Of a DNA stretch of 64,000 nucleotides, positions 54,901-63,341 are shown piece by piece. Source of the DNA: Palleronia sp. THAF1. Its GTDB lineage: Bacteria; Pseudomonadota; Alphaproteobacteria; Rhodobacterales; Rhodobacteraceae. Where the stretch lies: positions 973,001 through 1,037,000 of the forward strand of contig NZ_CP045420.1 in NCBI RefSeq assembly GCF_009363795.1. The letters run 5' to 3'. The notes beneath the pieces were generated by a model that was not told where the DNA came from, made no database searches, and was given only the letters and a program-made list of their open reading frames with translations. The first letter of the stretch is position 1, and each line of letters starts with the position of its first letter. The position numbers were made by a program, and so were the translations under genes.

Positions 54901-56277
54901 TTACGCGCCGGGGTTGCACTCACCCAAGGAGCCACCGGCGAACTGGGCGTTGTCCGGCTCGTAGGTGACTTGCTCGGCAGGCGTGACCTCGACGATTTCG
55001 ACCAGGTCGAATTCGTTCTCGGGGTTCTCCTTGCCGCGCACCACGACCACGTCCTTGAAGCACTGGTGATCGTCGGCACGGTAGGTGGTCGGACCATTGC
55101 CCAGGCCGTCGAACTCGAAGCCTTCGAGAGCTTCGACCACGGCGCAGGGGTTGAACGAGCCTGCACGGGTGACGGCATCGGCGTAGAGCATCGTCTGCAC
55201 GTAGCAGGTGTGCGCGGCCTGCGACGGCGGGAAGCCGTACTTTTCGCCGAAGGACTGAACGAAGGCGTTGGTGCCGGAGTAGCGGTCGCCCAGCTGGTTC
55301 TCCAGCTTCCAGTCCCAGTTCTGCGAACCAAGGATGCCGGCGATGTTCTGACCCGCACCGCGCGCCATCAGCTCGGAGTACAGCGGCACGACGATTTCGA
55401 ACTGCTTGTCGCCGACCATGCGCTCACGCAGGCCGAACTGGACGGCGTTGGTCAGCGAGTTGACCATGTTGCCGCCGTAGTGGTTCAGCACGAGGACATC
55501 GGCGTCGGACTGCAGGACCGGCGCGATGTAGGACGAGAAGTCCGTCTGCGTCAGCGGCGTCTTGACCGAGTTCACGGTGGACCAGCCAAGGGCTTCGGTC
55601 GACTCGCGCATGGCCTGCTCGGTCGTGTAGCCCCAGTTGTAGTCGGCGGTCAGGTGATAGGCCTTACGGTCGTTGCCGTACTGGTCGACCAGGATCGGCG
55701 CGAGAGCGGCACCCGACATGTAGGAGTTGAAGAAGTGGCGGAAGCCGTTGGCCTTCTTGTCCTTGCCGGTCGTGTCGTTGGAGTGCGTGAGGCCCGCCAT
55801 GAAGATGACGCCAGCGGTCTGGCACAGGTCCTGCACGGCCACGGCCACACCGGACGAAGAACCGCCCGAGATCATGATCGCGCCGTCTTTCTGGATCATC
55901 GACTGCGCGGATGCGCGTGCGGCGTCAGACTTGGTCTGCGTGTCGCCGGTGACGAACTGAACCCGCTTGCCGTTGATGCCGTTGCCTTCCAGCACCTGGC
56001 TGGAGAACGTCCGCATCATGCCGCCGTCGCCTTCGCCGTTCAGGTGCTCGACCGCCAGCTCGAATGCGCGCAGCTCGTCGGCGCCTTCATCGGCGTAGGG
56101 GCCGGACTGGGGCACGTTGAAGCCCAGCGTGACGGTGTCGCCTTCTGGCGCGTTGGTGAAGCCGGTGTGGGCGGCGGCCCAGACCGATCCGGTGAAGATC
56201 GTGGGCGTCGCAAGCGCGATGCCGGTCGCGGCACCGGTCTTCATCAGACCGCGGCGCGTCAGGTTCGATTTCGTCAT
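54901..56277 (-). CDS. Solute-binding protein of the Liv-type ABC importer (Tat-exported)
   Basis: 458 residues. The N-terminus NLTRRGLMKTGAATGIALATP has a twin-arginine motif, so it is probably exported folded through Tat. The mature part is a type I periplasmic binding protein: VTLGFNVPQSGPYADEGADELRAFELAVEHLN, then MISGGSSSGVAVAVQDLC and LTADYNWGYTTEQAM. Substrate unknown: amides, urea, short-chain acids and branched-chain amino acids are all possible for this family. The start at 56277 has GGGAGGAT upstream. Four cysteines are present, two near the C-terminal end region (FNPCAVVE and LGECNPGA). Confidence 0.92.
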   Translation of the reverse strand: MTKSNLTRRGLMKTGAATGIALATPTIFTGSVWAAAHTGFTNAPEGDTVTLGFNVPQSGPYADEGADELRAFELAVEHLNGEGDGGMMRTFSSQVLEGNGINGKRVQFVTGDTQTKSDAARASAQSMIQKDGAIMISGGSSSGVAVAVQDLCQTAGVIFMAGLTHSNDTTGKDKKANGFRHFFNSYMSGAALAPILVDQYGNDRKAYHLTADYNWGYTTEQAMRESTEALGWSTVNSVKTPLTQTDFSSYIAPVLQSDADVLVLNHYGGNMVNSLTNAVQFGLRERMVGDKQFEIVVPLYSELMARGAGQNIAGILGSQNWDWKLENQLGDRYSGTNAFVQSFGEKYGFPPSQAAHTCYVQTMLYADAVTRAGSFNPCAVVEALEGFEFDGLGNGPTTYRADDHQCFKDVVVVRGKENPENEFDLVEIVEVTPAEQVTYEPDNAQFAGGSLGECNPGA

Positions 56278-56503
56278 GAGTATCCTCCCGATTTCATGTC
56301 GAAGCGCCGATCGTTTCCTCCCACGGCGCTTCATGTCCCTTTACAGGACTGGGGCGATAATGTGGCGTGGCGTCATTCCGCGCAACAAATCATTGTGACG
56401 CTTGGTTATTTCTGTAAATAATTGTCATGCCTTGGCGAGCAATTTGTAAACTTCTTTGTGTTGCGTCGCAGAAAGCCATTGGGGACACGTAAGGAATCGC
56501 GGA
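56278..56503. promoter_or_regulatory. AT-rich divergent control region (ABC operon / ScfR-type regulator)
   Basis: 226 bases between the binding-protein gene and the divergent regulator. The middle (about 56380-56460) is unusually AT-rich for this genome and contains AATTTGTAAACTTC and TCTGTAAATAATTG, similar T/A-rich half-sites about 35 bases apart. RamB/ScfR regulators in other bacteria bind TTTGCAAA-like elements, so these are candidate operators; no exact consensus match is claimed. Confidence 0.45.
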
Positions 56504-57745
56504 ATGGAGGCAGGCGGCGCAGGTGCGCGGATACGGTCCAAAAGGATCGAGCGGGGGCTCAGTCAGACCGAACTCGCCCAGCGGGCGCAGATCTCGGCCT
56601 CATACCTCAGTCTGATTGAGCATGACCGTCGTCCGGTGAGCGGGAAAGCCTTGGCGCGCATCGCGTCGGCCTTGGGAAGCGATCCGGCCACCTTGTCGGG
56701 CGGAGCGGATGCGCAGGTGGTGAAGGCGCTGAGCCGGGCGGCCAGCCGCCATGCCGACGCGGGTGAGGCTGGGCAGGCGGTGCGCTTCGCGGCGGAGTTT
56801 CCGGATTGGGCGCAGCTGGTCGTCGATCAATCCGCGCGGATCGCGGCGCTGGAAGCGCAGGTCGCCGCCATGGGGGATCGAATGGCGCATGATCCCGCGC
56901 TGTCGGCCTCTGTCCACGATGTATTGTCGGTCGCAACGGCAATCCGGTCCACCGCCGCCATCCTTGCGGCGGGCGAGCCGTTGGAGCGTGAGTGGCAGGA
57001 TCGTTTTCACCGTAACATCCACGAAGACAGCCGCCGTTTGGCGTCATCGGCGCAGGGTCTCGCCGCCTATCTGACGGATGGACGGCGCGAAGACGAATTG
57101 GCGACGCCAGAGGAAGAGGTGACCGCTTGGTTGGCCGAACGCGACCACGTGGTGCGCGGGACGGAAGCGGTGGACGATGGGCTAAGCGCGGCGGGGCGTG
57201 CTGCGTTGGGGCGGTATCTGCAAGAGGTTCGTGCGGATGTGGCAATGCTCGATCCGGTCGTACTGCTCGATGCGTTTCAGGACTGCGGTCGCGATCCTTT
57301 CGCCACCGTGGATGCGCTGGAAGTGGCGCCAGAGGTGGTGCTGCGGTCCATCGCGCGATTGCCGGAGGCGGCGGCGGGGCCGGTGGGATTGGTGGAATGC
57401 GACGGGGCAGGAGCGGTGCTGCATCGCCGCGCGGTTCCCGGTTTCGACATTCCGCGAGCAGGTGCGGCCTGCGCGCTTTGGCCGATCTTTCAGGTGCTGC
57501 TGTCGTCCGAACACCCCCGCCGCGATCTGGTGCGGCAGGCAGGGCCAGACGCGCGCCCCATGCTGGCCTACAGCGTCGCGCGGATCGGTCGGGCAGGGGG
57601 GCTCTCGGCTCCGCTGACCGCGCGGGCGACGATGCTGCTGATGCCCGCGCCGCTTGGTCAGGATGTGGCTCCGTCGGTTGGATCAAGTTGCCGGATGTGC
57701 CCCTTGACCGACTGCCCGGCACGGCGCGCGGCGTCCATCCTTTGA
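56504..57745 (+). CDS. XRE-family regulator of the short-chain fatty acyl (ScfR/RamB) type
   Basis: 413 residues. N-terminal helix-turn-helix (residues about 10-65: RIERGLSQTELAQRAQISAS, YLSLIEHDRRPVSG). A long helical middle and a C-terminal domain ending CRMCPLTDCPARRA, the Cys-containing tail typical of ScfR regulators, which control acetate, propionate or glyoxylate-cycle genes and are thought to sense acyl-CoAs. AAGGA precedes the ATG. It is divergent from the ABC importer and close to acs, so control of short-chain acid use is likely. The mid-region is Ala-rich with few other landmarks. Confidence 0.87.
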   Translation: MEAGGAGARIRSKRIERGLSQTELAQRAQISASYLSLIEHDRRPVSGKALARIASALGSDPATLSGGADAQVVKALSRAASRHADAGEAGQAVRFAAEFPDWAQLVVDQSARIAALEAQVAAMGDRMAHDPALSASVHDVLSVATAIRSTAAILAAGEPLEREWQDRFHRNIHEDSRRLASSAQGLAAYLTDGRREDELATPEEEVTAWLAERDHVVRGTEAVDDGLSAAGRAALGRYLQEVRADVAMLDPVVLLDAFQDCGRDPFATVDALEVAPEVVLRSIARLPEAAAGPVGLVECDGAGAVLHRRAVPGFDIPRAGAACALWPIFQVLLSSEHPRRDLVRQAGPDARPMLAYSVARIGRAGGLSAPLTARATMLLMPAPLGQDVAPSVGSSCRMCPLTDCPARRAASIL

Positions 57746-57814
57746 CATTGGTCTGCGCTACACAGCATAGTCGCCGGATATAGCTGAACGGACCTTTTGG
57801 GAGGAGGGTCGGTC

Positions 57815-58207
57815 TTGGCCGATGAGCGACGCCGCGTCCTTCTGATCGAGGACGAACCCAACATCATCGAAGCGATCCGCTTCATCCTAAGCCGGGATGG
57901 CTGGCATGTTGCGACCCATAGCACGGGGCGCGACGCGGTAGAGGCTGTGCGCACTCGCTCGCCCGACGTGGTGATCCTGGACGTGATGCTGCCCGAACGA
58001 TCCGGCTACGACATTCTGGCGGATCTGCGCGCGGCGGAAGCCACCGCGCGGCTGCCGGTTCTGATGCTGACCGCACGCGGGCAGGAGAAAGAGCGCGACA
58101 TGGCGCTGCGCATCGGCGCGGACAAGTTCATGACCAAGCCCTTCAGCAACGCAGAGATGCTGGAGGCCGTGCGCGCGCTGGGTCCCGCGCAGAAGAAGCG
58201 GGCGTGA
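57815..58207 (+). CDS. Receiver-only response regulator (TTG start)
   Basis: 130 residues, a single receiver domain without output domain: acidic pair in LLIEDEPN (E12, D13), phosphorylated D56 in VVILDVMLPE, and the conserved lysine in FMTKPF. The TTG at 57815 is preferred because GGAGGAGG ends 7 bases upstream; an earlier TTG at 57797 lies before that site. It is 19 bases from the next gene and in one operon with a histidine kinase, its likely partner. Output must come through protein interaction or phosphorelay. Confidence 0.88.
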   Translation: MADERRRVLLIEDEPNIIEAIRFILSRDGWHVATHSTGRDAVEAVRTRSPDVVILDVMLPERSGYDILADLRAAEATARLPVLMLTARGQEKERDMALRIGADKFMTKPFSNAEMLEAVRALGPAQKKRA

Positions 58208-58226
58208 CCGTCGGCGCGGCCCCGGC

Positions 58227-58508
58227 ATGAGGCAGCCCGCCGATCTGCCGTTTCTCGAACGCGCCGTCTACCGGGCGCGCCGGGTGCAGGATGCCGGACG
58301 GCTCCTGCCGGTTCTGGGCGCGGTCCTGTTCCTGCTGCCGATCCTGTGGGCTGCTGGGCAGACCGGATCCACGGTGCGCAGCGGGATCTACCTGTTCACG
58401 GCATGGGCGGCGCTTGTTGCCTGTTCTGCGGTCCTGTCGCGGATTCTGATCCGTACCGACGGGATTGAAAGCGAAAAGGCACAGCCCGACCGGAAGGCAG
58501 ACGACTGA
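58227..58508 (+). CDS. Small two-helix membrane protein upstream of the transporter-kinase
   Basis: 93 residues with two hydrophobic helices (about 27-43 and 54-72) and charged ends, FLERAVYRARRVQDAGRLLP at the start. Its stop overlaps the next start as TGATG. Small two-helix proteins (YjcH/DUF485 or DUF4212) precede genuine sodium-solute symporters such as ActP, so this may be the accessory subunit of the SSS domain that follows. No sequence match is claimed. Confidence 0.78.
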   Translation: MRQPADLPFLERAVYRARRVQDAGRLLPVLGAVLFLLPILWAAGQTGSTVRSGIYLFTAWAALVACSAVLSRILIRTDGIESEKAQPDRKADD

Positions 58509-61180
58509 TGCCCGTGGTCAACCTGCTGATCCTGTGCTGTGCGCTTTACGCTGTGGCCTTGTTCGGCATCGCGTTCCTTGCCGAGCGTCTGTCGCAGCGT
58601 GGGCGTGCGCGGTGGCTGCGGGGGCCGGCGATCTATACGCTGTCACTGTCAATCTACTGCACCGCCTGGACCTTCTATGGGGCCGTCGGCTACGCGGCGC
58701 GGTCGGGGTTGGAGTTCGTGACGATCTACCTTGGTCCCACGCTGGTGCTGATCGGCTGGTGGGCGCTTCTGCGCAAGCTGGTGCGTGTGGGACGGGCGCA
58801 GCGGATCACCTCCATTGCCGACCTGATCTCGTCCCGGTTCGGGAAGTCGAACTATCTGGGCGGTCTGGTCACGCTGCTCGCCGTTATCGCCACCACACCG
58901 TATATCGCGCTGCAATTGCAGTCGGTGACTCTCAGCTTCGCGGTTGCTTCCGGCGGGCCGGACGCGGCGGATGACACGAATGCCATCGCGATCTGGGTCG
59001 CGATCGGGTTGGCAGTCTTCGCCATCGTCTTCGGCACCCGACGATTAGATGCAAACGAACGCCATGACGGCATCGTCGCCGCCATCGCGGTTGAGGCTGT
59101 GGTCAAGCTGGTGGCGCTGCTGTCGGTGGGGCTGTTCGTAGTCTTTGCTCTGGCAGGCGGCGTGAATGAAACACTGTCGATCATCGACGCGTCCCCCATC
59201 GCTGCGTGGGAGATGCAGCCCGCCCGCTGGGTCGGGCTGACCTTCTTGGCGGCGGCGGCGTTTCTGTGCTTGCCGCGCATGTTCCAAGTGCTGGTGGTCG
59301 AGAATTCGGATGAGCGGCATCTGGCGACCGCAAGCTGGGCCTTCCCGGCTTACCTGTTGCTGATGTCCCTGTTCGTGGTGCCCATCGCGGCGGTGGGCTT
59401 GGCGCGCATGCCAGCAGGGGCAAACCCGGATTTGTTCGTGCTGACCTTGCCATTGGTCGAGGGGCAGACGGCGCTGGCGACCCTGTCGTTCCTTGGGGGA
59501 TTTTCGTCCGCAACCTCGATGGTGATCGTCGCGGCGATCGCGCTGGCGACGATGATCTCGAACCACATCGTCATGCCCCTATGGCTACGGGCCAGCCCTG
59601 CACAGGCGACCATGTCGGGCGACGTGCGCCGGTTGGTGATCCGGGCGCGGAGGTTTTCCATTCTTGGCATCTTGGCGCTGGGCTACCTGTATTATCGCCT
59701 GTCGGGGGGCGGCACGGCGCTGGCGGCAATCGGTCTAATCTCTTTCGTCGGGATCGCTCAGACTTTTCCCGCTCTGCTGGGCGGCATCCTGTGGCGCGGG
59801 GCCACCCGCGTCGGCGCGGCGCTGGGCCTGTCGCTGGGGCTGGCGCTGTGGGTCTGGACACTGTTCCTGCCGTCGGTGGCCGGGGGCTTGCCCGAAAGTG
59901 TGATGGCCGCAGGGCCGTGGGGCTTTGGCTGGCTGCGCCCTCAGGCGCTGTTCGGGATAGAGGGCGTGGATCCGCTGGTGCATGCCGTCTTCTGGTCGAT
60001 GGCGTTCAACGCGGGCGGGCTGGTGCTGGGGTCGCTGCTGACGTTCCCCAGCCCGATGGAGCGGTTGCAGGGTGCCGCCATGGTCAACGTCTTCCGCGCG
60101 AACCCCAGCGCGCGGGGCTGGCAGCCGGCCCAGATCGACGCAGAGGATCTGCTGGTCATGGCGCAGCGCATCCTTGGTGCGACAGAGGCGCAGGCGTTGT
60201 TTCGCGGGGCGGCGCTGGCGCAGGGGCGCGAGGGGTATCTGCCCGAGGTGGATCAAGACTTCCTGGAGGCGTTGGAACGTGAGTTGGCCGGGTCGGTAGG
60301 CGGTGCCACGGCCCATGCGATGCTGATCCAGATTACCGGCGGCGGCGCGGTGTCGGTCGCAGAGTTGATGCGCGTGGCCGACGAGACAGCGCAGATCATG
60401 GAAAGCTCGGCCCGCGCCGAGGCGCAAAGCCGCGAACTGAGCCGCACCGCTGCGCAGCTGCGCGAGGCGAACGACAAGCTGACCCGCCTATCGGTGCAGA
60501 AGGACGCGTTTCTCAGTCAGGTAAGCCACGAGTTGCGCACGCCCATGACCTCTATCCGCTCATTCTCCGAGATATTGCGTGATGGCGCGGACGACATGGA
60601 TCGGGCCGACCGCACACGGTTTGCAGACGTGATCCACGGTGAGACCCTGCGCCTGACCCGCCTGCTCGATGATCTTCTGGACTTGTCCGTTCTGGAGTCG
60701 GGTCAGGTCAGCCTGCGAATGGATACGATTCGGCTGAGCGAGGTGATCGACCGTGCGCTGACCAGTCTCGACGGTGGCGGCGTGCGGATCACGCGGGATA
60801 TCGCGGTCGATCCGCTGCTGACGACCGACTCGGACCGGCTGACGCAGGTGTTCATCAATCTTGTGATGAATTGTCGAAAGTACTGCACCGTTGGCGACCC
60901 GCATCTGCGGATCGTCTCGCGGCTCGTCGGGGACGGCTTGGTGGTGGACCTGATCGACAACGGGCCGGGCATCCCCAAGGGCCAGCAGAAGATGATTTTC
61001 GAGAAGTTCGCGCGTGGTGGCGACAGTCGCGCGGCGGGCGGTGCGGGGCTTGGACTGGCGATTTGCCGAGAGATCATGGATCGGTTGGGTGGCGCGATCA
61101 CCTACCTGCCGGGGCAGGGTGGTGCGGCGTTCCGATTGCAGTTGCCGCTTCGGGACATTGCCGTTCGGGCCGCGGAATAA
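58508..61180 (+). CDS. Sodium:solute symporter-histidine kinase fusion
   Basis: 890 residues. The first 500 or so form a sodium:solute symporter-like membrane domain with about 13 helices (SIYCTAWTFYGAVGYAARSG, ITSIADLISSRFGKS, GGFSSATSMVIVAAIALATM). A linker with a coiled coil follows (about 620-665). Then comes a HisKA domain with H674 in SHELRTPMTSIRS, and an ATPase domain with VFINLVMNCRKYC, DNGPGIPKGQQ and GAGLGLAICREI. The layout is like CbrA and CrbS, which sense or respond to carbon sources; CrbS controls acs in Vibrio and Pseudomonas. The nearby acs and short-chain regulator fit that view. Confidence 0.92.
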   Translation: MPVVNLLILCCALYAVALFGIAFLAERLSQRGRARWLRGPAIYTLSLSIYCTAWTFYGAVGYAARSGLEFVTIYLGPTLVLIGWWALLRKLVRVGRAQRITSIADLISSRFGKSNYLGGLVTLLAVIATTPYIALQLQSVTLSFAVASGGPDAADDTNAIAIWVAIGLAVFAIVFGTRRLDANERHDGIVAAIAVEAVVKLVALLSVGLFVVFALAGGVNETLSIIDASPIAAWEMQPARWVGLTFLAAAAFLCLPRMFQVLVVENSDERHLATASWAFPAYLLLMSLFVVPIAAVGLARMPAGANPDLFVLTLPLVEGQTALATLSFLGGFSSATSMVIVAAIALATMISNHIVMPLWLRASPAQATMSGDVRRLVIRARRFSILGILALGYLYYRLSGGGTALAAIGLISFVGIAQTFPALLGGILWRGATRVGAALGLSLGLALWVWTLFLPSVAGGLPESVMAAGPWGFGWLRPQALFGIEGVDPLVHAVFWSMAFNAGGLVLGSLLTFPSPMERLQGAAMVNVFRANPSARGWQPAQIDAEDLLVMAQRILGATEAQALFRGAALAQGREGYLPEVDQDFLEALERELAGSVGGATAHAMLIQITGGGAVSVAELMRVADETAQIMESSARAEAQSRELSRTAAQLREANDKLTRLSVQKDAFLSQVSHELRTPMTSIRSFSEILRDGADDMDRADRTRFADVIHGETLRLTRLLDDLLDLSVLESGQVSLRMDTIRLSEVIDRALTSLDGGGVRITRDIAVDPLLTTDSDRLTQVFINLVMNCRKYCTVGDPHLRIVSRLVGDGLVVDLIDNGPGIPKGQQKMIFEKFARGGDSRAAGGAGLGLAICREIMDRLGGAITYLPGQGGAAFRLQLPLRDIAVRAAE

Positions 61181-61246
61181 TTCCGCTAAACTTCTTAACC
61201 TTCGCGATTTGTTAAGACACCGCCGTCACGATGACCGCACCTAGAT

Positions 61247-62164
61247 ATGAGTGCCGCTGTTCCGATGACCGACGGATCGCCCTTGCGCCGAAAGATCGGT
61301 GCATCGAAAACCGAGGCTCCGCCGCCCCTTGGCCCCGAGCGGGTCTGGCGGCGTGCGGTGACGCATGCGATCGGGCGTGGACTTGGCCTGTCGATTGAGG
61401 TGACGAGCGTCACCCGCGCCGCCGTCACCCCGGATGGGGCGACGAAACTGATGGCCGACGGCACGCTCGTGCTCTTGCTGGACGGGCCGGGGACCGGCGG
61501 TATCGCCTATCTGGATCCCGGTCCCCTTGCGGCGATCATCGAACGGCAAACGCGCGGATCATTGGGCAAGCGCTCGGTCGCCGTAAGGCGACCCACCGAA
61601 ACTGACGCTGCGCTGGCTGCCGACAGTATCGACCGTATCCTCGGCACGTTCGACCTGATGAACGCCGAACTTGGCCTGACCGGGATCACCACAGGCTACC
61701 GCTTCGGCACGCGCATCGCGCAATCCCGCGAAATTGCTCTGGCACTGCCGGATGCGCCGCACGATCACTGGCGGATCGACATCGCGTTCCCCGAATCAGA
61801 GACGCGTGCCGGGTCGTTGCACATCGTCCTGCCGCAGGTGCAGCTTCCCGAATTGACCGACCAGACCCCGGCCAAAGGGTGGAGCGACAAGATCGAGCGT
61901 CGTGTCATGGGAAGCGAGATCGTTCTGCATGCTGAACTTGGGGCACTGACCCTGACAGCGGATGCACTGCGTGGGCTGACCGTCGGGCACGCGCTGACCC
62001 TGCCGCGCAGCCAGATCGGGCAGGTGGCTTTGAAAGCGCCAACGGGTACCGTCGTGGCGCGGGGCCGTTTGGGCCAGTCAGCGGGGCGCAAGGCGCTGCG
62101 GATCGAGGCCGCGACGCCAGAGCCATTTCATGAGCGTCAGACTGCGACTGAGGAAACTTTATGA
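61247..62164 (+). CDS. FliM/FliN-like SpoA-domain protein, orphan
   Basis: 305 residues. N-terminal half resembles FliM: VTHAIGRGLGLSIEV, later IAYLDPGPLAAIIERQTRG and a DSIDRILGTFD stretch. The C-terminal 80 residues (MGSEIVLHAELGALTLTADALRGLTVGHALTLP) are a SpoA-type domain as in FliM and FliN. There are no other flagellar genes in the window, so it is either a flagellar switch protein away from its cluster or a type III secretion-related relative. It follows the kinase gene by 66 bases that contain TTAACC and GTTAAG. A second ATG at 61265 is a possible start. Confidence 0.82.
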   Translation: MSAAVPMTDGSPLRRKIGASKTEAPPPLGPERVWRRAVTHAIGRGLGLSIEVTSVTRAAVTPDGATKLMADGTLVLLLDGPGTGGIAYLDPGPLAAIIERQTRGSLGKRSVAVRRPTETDAALAADSIDRILGTFDLMNAELGLTGITTGYRFGTRIAQSREIALALPDAPHDHWRIDIAFPESETRAGSLHIVLPQVQLPELTDQTPAKGWSDKIERRVMGSEIVLHAELGALTLTADALRGLTVGHALTLPRSQIGQVALKAPTGTVVARGRLGQSAGRKALRIEAATPEPFHERQTATEETL

Positions 62165-62187
62165 CGTCCGGGCCGACGCGTCGCGGT

Positions 62188-62619
62188 CTAGTCAGCCGCC
62201 TTGGCCAGAGCGTCGATCGTCGGGGCCAGAGGGGACAGGTCGTAGCCACCGCGCGCGCCAGATGCGATGATTTCGGACGCGGGCATCCGGCCCGCCTGTC
62301 CCAACGCCCAGATATGCGTCGACCGGGTGCCAGAGCGGCAATAGGCGAAGGCTTTGCCCTCTGCCGTTTCGACAGCACTGCGGTGTGCTGCCAACATTTC
62401 CGGCGTCAGGCCGCTGTGATCCACCGGGATCCGCACAAAGTCGAGGCCCGCATCCTTGCAGGCGGCAGCGATGGCGGCGCTGGCTTCGTCCCCCGACACT
62501 TCCGAGTCGGGACGGTTACAGATCACGAGGGTGAAGCCCTGCTGCGCAAGTTCAGACACGTCGGCGGGCTGGATCTGCGGGCTGACGGCGTAATCTTCGG
62601 TGATGTAGCGGATATCCAT
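62188..62619 (-). CDS. TIGR01244/DUF442-family phosphatase-like sulfur transferase
   Basis: 143 residues from the ATG at 62619. A small tyrosine-phosphatase-like fold with the active loop YCRSGTRSTH (Cys-x5-Arg) and GFTLVICNRPDSE, IPVDHSGLTPE. This family occurs alone or fused to persulfide dioxygenase as in Blh of the bigR operon; a sulfurtransferase role is proposed for it. Here it is separate from the ArsR-YeeE locus at 17.6-18.9 kb. The frame to 62751 is rejected because it would cover the next gene's end. Confidence 0.88.
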   Translation of the reverse strand: MDIRYITEDYAVSPQIQPADVSELAQQGFTLVICNRPDSEVSGDEASAAIAAACKDAGLDFVRIPVDHSGLTPEMLAAHRSAVETAEGKAFAYCRSGTRSTHIWALGQAGRMPASEIIASGARGGYDLSPLAPTIDALAKAAD

Positions 62620-62678
62620 CGTTATGCTCCCATGGGCCTGCGCGACGTCTTGCCGCCCGGATCGCGCCTGCGCAACCC

Positions 62679-62894
62679 TCAGCCCAGCAGAAGGCCCACG
62701 GCAACCATGATCAAGCCAAGCGAGGACAGCAGCAGCGCGCCAAGGTTCCAAGCCACCAGACCGCGTAGCCGGTCGCGCATCTCCTCATCCGACAGACCTG
62801 CACGCTTTGCGCGCATTGCGGTGACGATGCAGTAGATCAGTCCGCACAGGCCCAGCAGAGACAGGATAACTCCGATCCAGATCAGCAATTGCAT
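62679..62894 (-). CDS. Small conserved two-helix membrane protein
   Basis: 71 residues with two membrane helices (MQLLIWIGVILSLLGLCGLI and WNLGALLLSSLGLIMVAVGL) joined by a charged loop, AMRAKRAGLSDEEMRDRLR. The pattern is common in Rhodobacterales; no function is known. It lies 59 bases upstream of the TIGR01244 gene on the same strand, probably cotranscribed. The longer frame to 63467 runs antisense through the DUF2312 gene and is rejected. Confidence 0.8.
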   Translation of the reverse strand: MQLLIWIGVILSLLGLCGLIYCIVTAMRAKRAGLSDEEMRDRLRGLVAWNLGALLLSSLGLIMVAVGLLLG

Positions 62895-63020
62895 GGTGCA
62901 GCCCCTTGTTTCGCGCGGCTCTCGTGTAGGACGGGCAGGCGCCCCCCGCAACCGCCCTTGCCACCGCCGCGCGGCGGCGTATAGACGAGGCCCCGTTCCC
63001 CTTTTGAAAGGCCCCGTCCG

Positions 63021-63284
63021 ATGTCTGACTCCAGCGTGATCGACAGCACCTACAAGGTCACCGCAGACGAGTTGCGCCAGATCATCGAACGCTATGAGCG
63101 GTTGGAGCAGGAAAAGAAGGACATCGCCGAAGCGCAGAAGGAAGTCATGGCCGAGGCGAAAGGCCGCGGCTACGACACCAAGGTGCTGCGCAAGGTGATC
63201 GCGCTGCGCAAGCGTGACAAGGACGACATTGCCGAGGAAGAGGCGGTGTTGGAGATGTATAAAGAAGCGCTGGGCATGAGCTAA
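63021..63284 (+). CDS. DUF2312 family protein
   Basis: 87 residues, almost entirely helical and charged: TADELRQIIERYERLEQEKKD, then EAKGRGYDTKVLRKVIALRK and a final EEAVLEMYKEALGM. This matches the DUF2312 (GapR-like) family; GapR in Caulobacter binds AT-rich, overtwisted DNA ahead of polymerases and helps chromosome replication. AAAGG is near the start. Divergent from the small membrane protein. Confidence 0.93.
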   Translation: MSDSSVIDSTYKVTADELRQIIERYERLEQEKKDIAEAQKEVMAEAKGRGYDTKVLRKVIALRKRDKDDIAEEEAVLEMYKEALGMS

Positions 63285-63341
63285 GGCACCCGCGCGCATG
63301 CCCCGCTGGACGAGCACCGCGCCGTAGCCTAGATCGGGGTC

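Noticed and set aside
54970-56421. Long plus-strand frame opposite the solute-binding protein
   Set aside because: Antisense shadow of a gene with a clear Tat signal and binding-protein fold.
61190-61220. Full CtrA box upstream of the FliM-like gene
   Set aside because: The two TTAA elements are 13 bases apart instead of 7 and in opposite arrangement; only half-site similarity remains.
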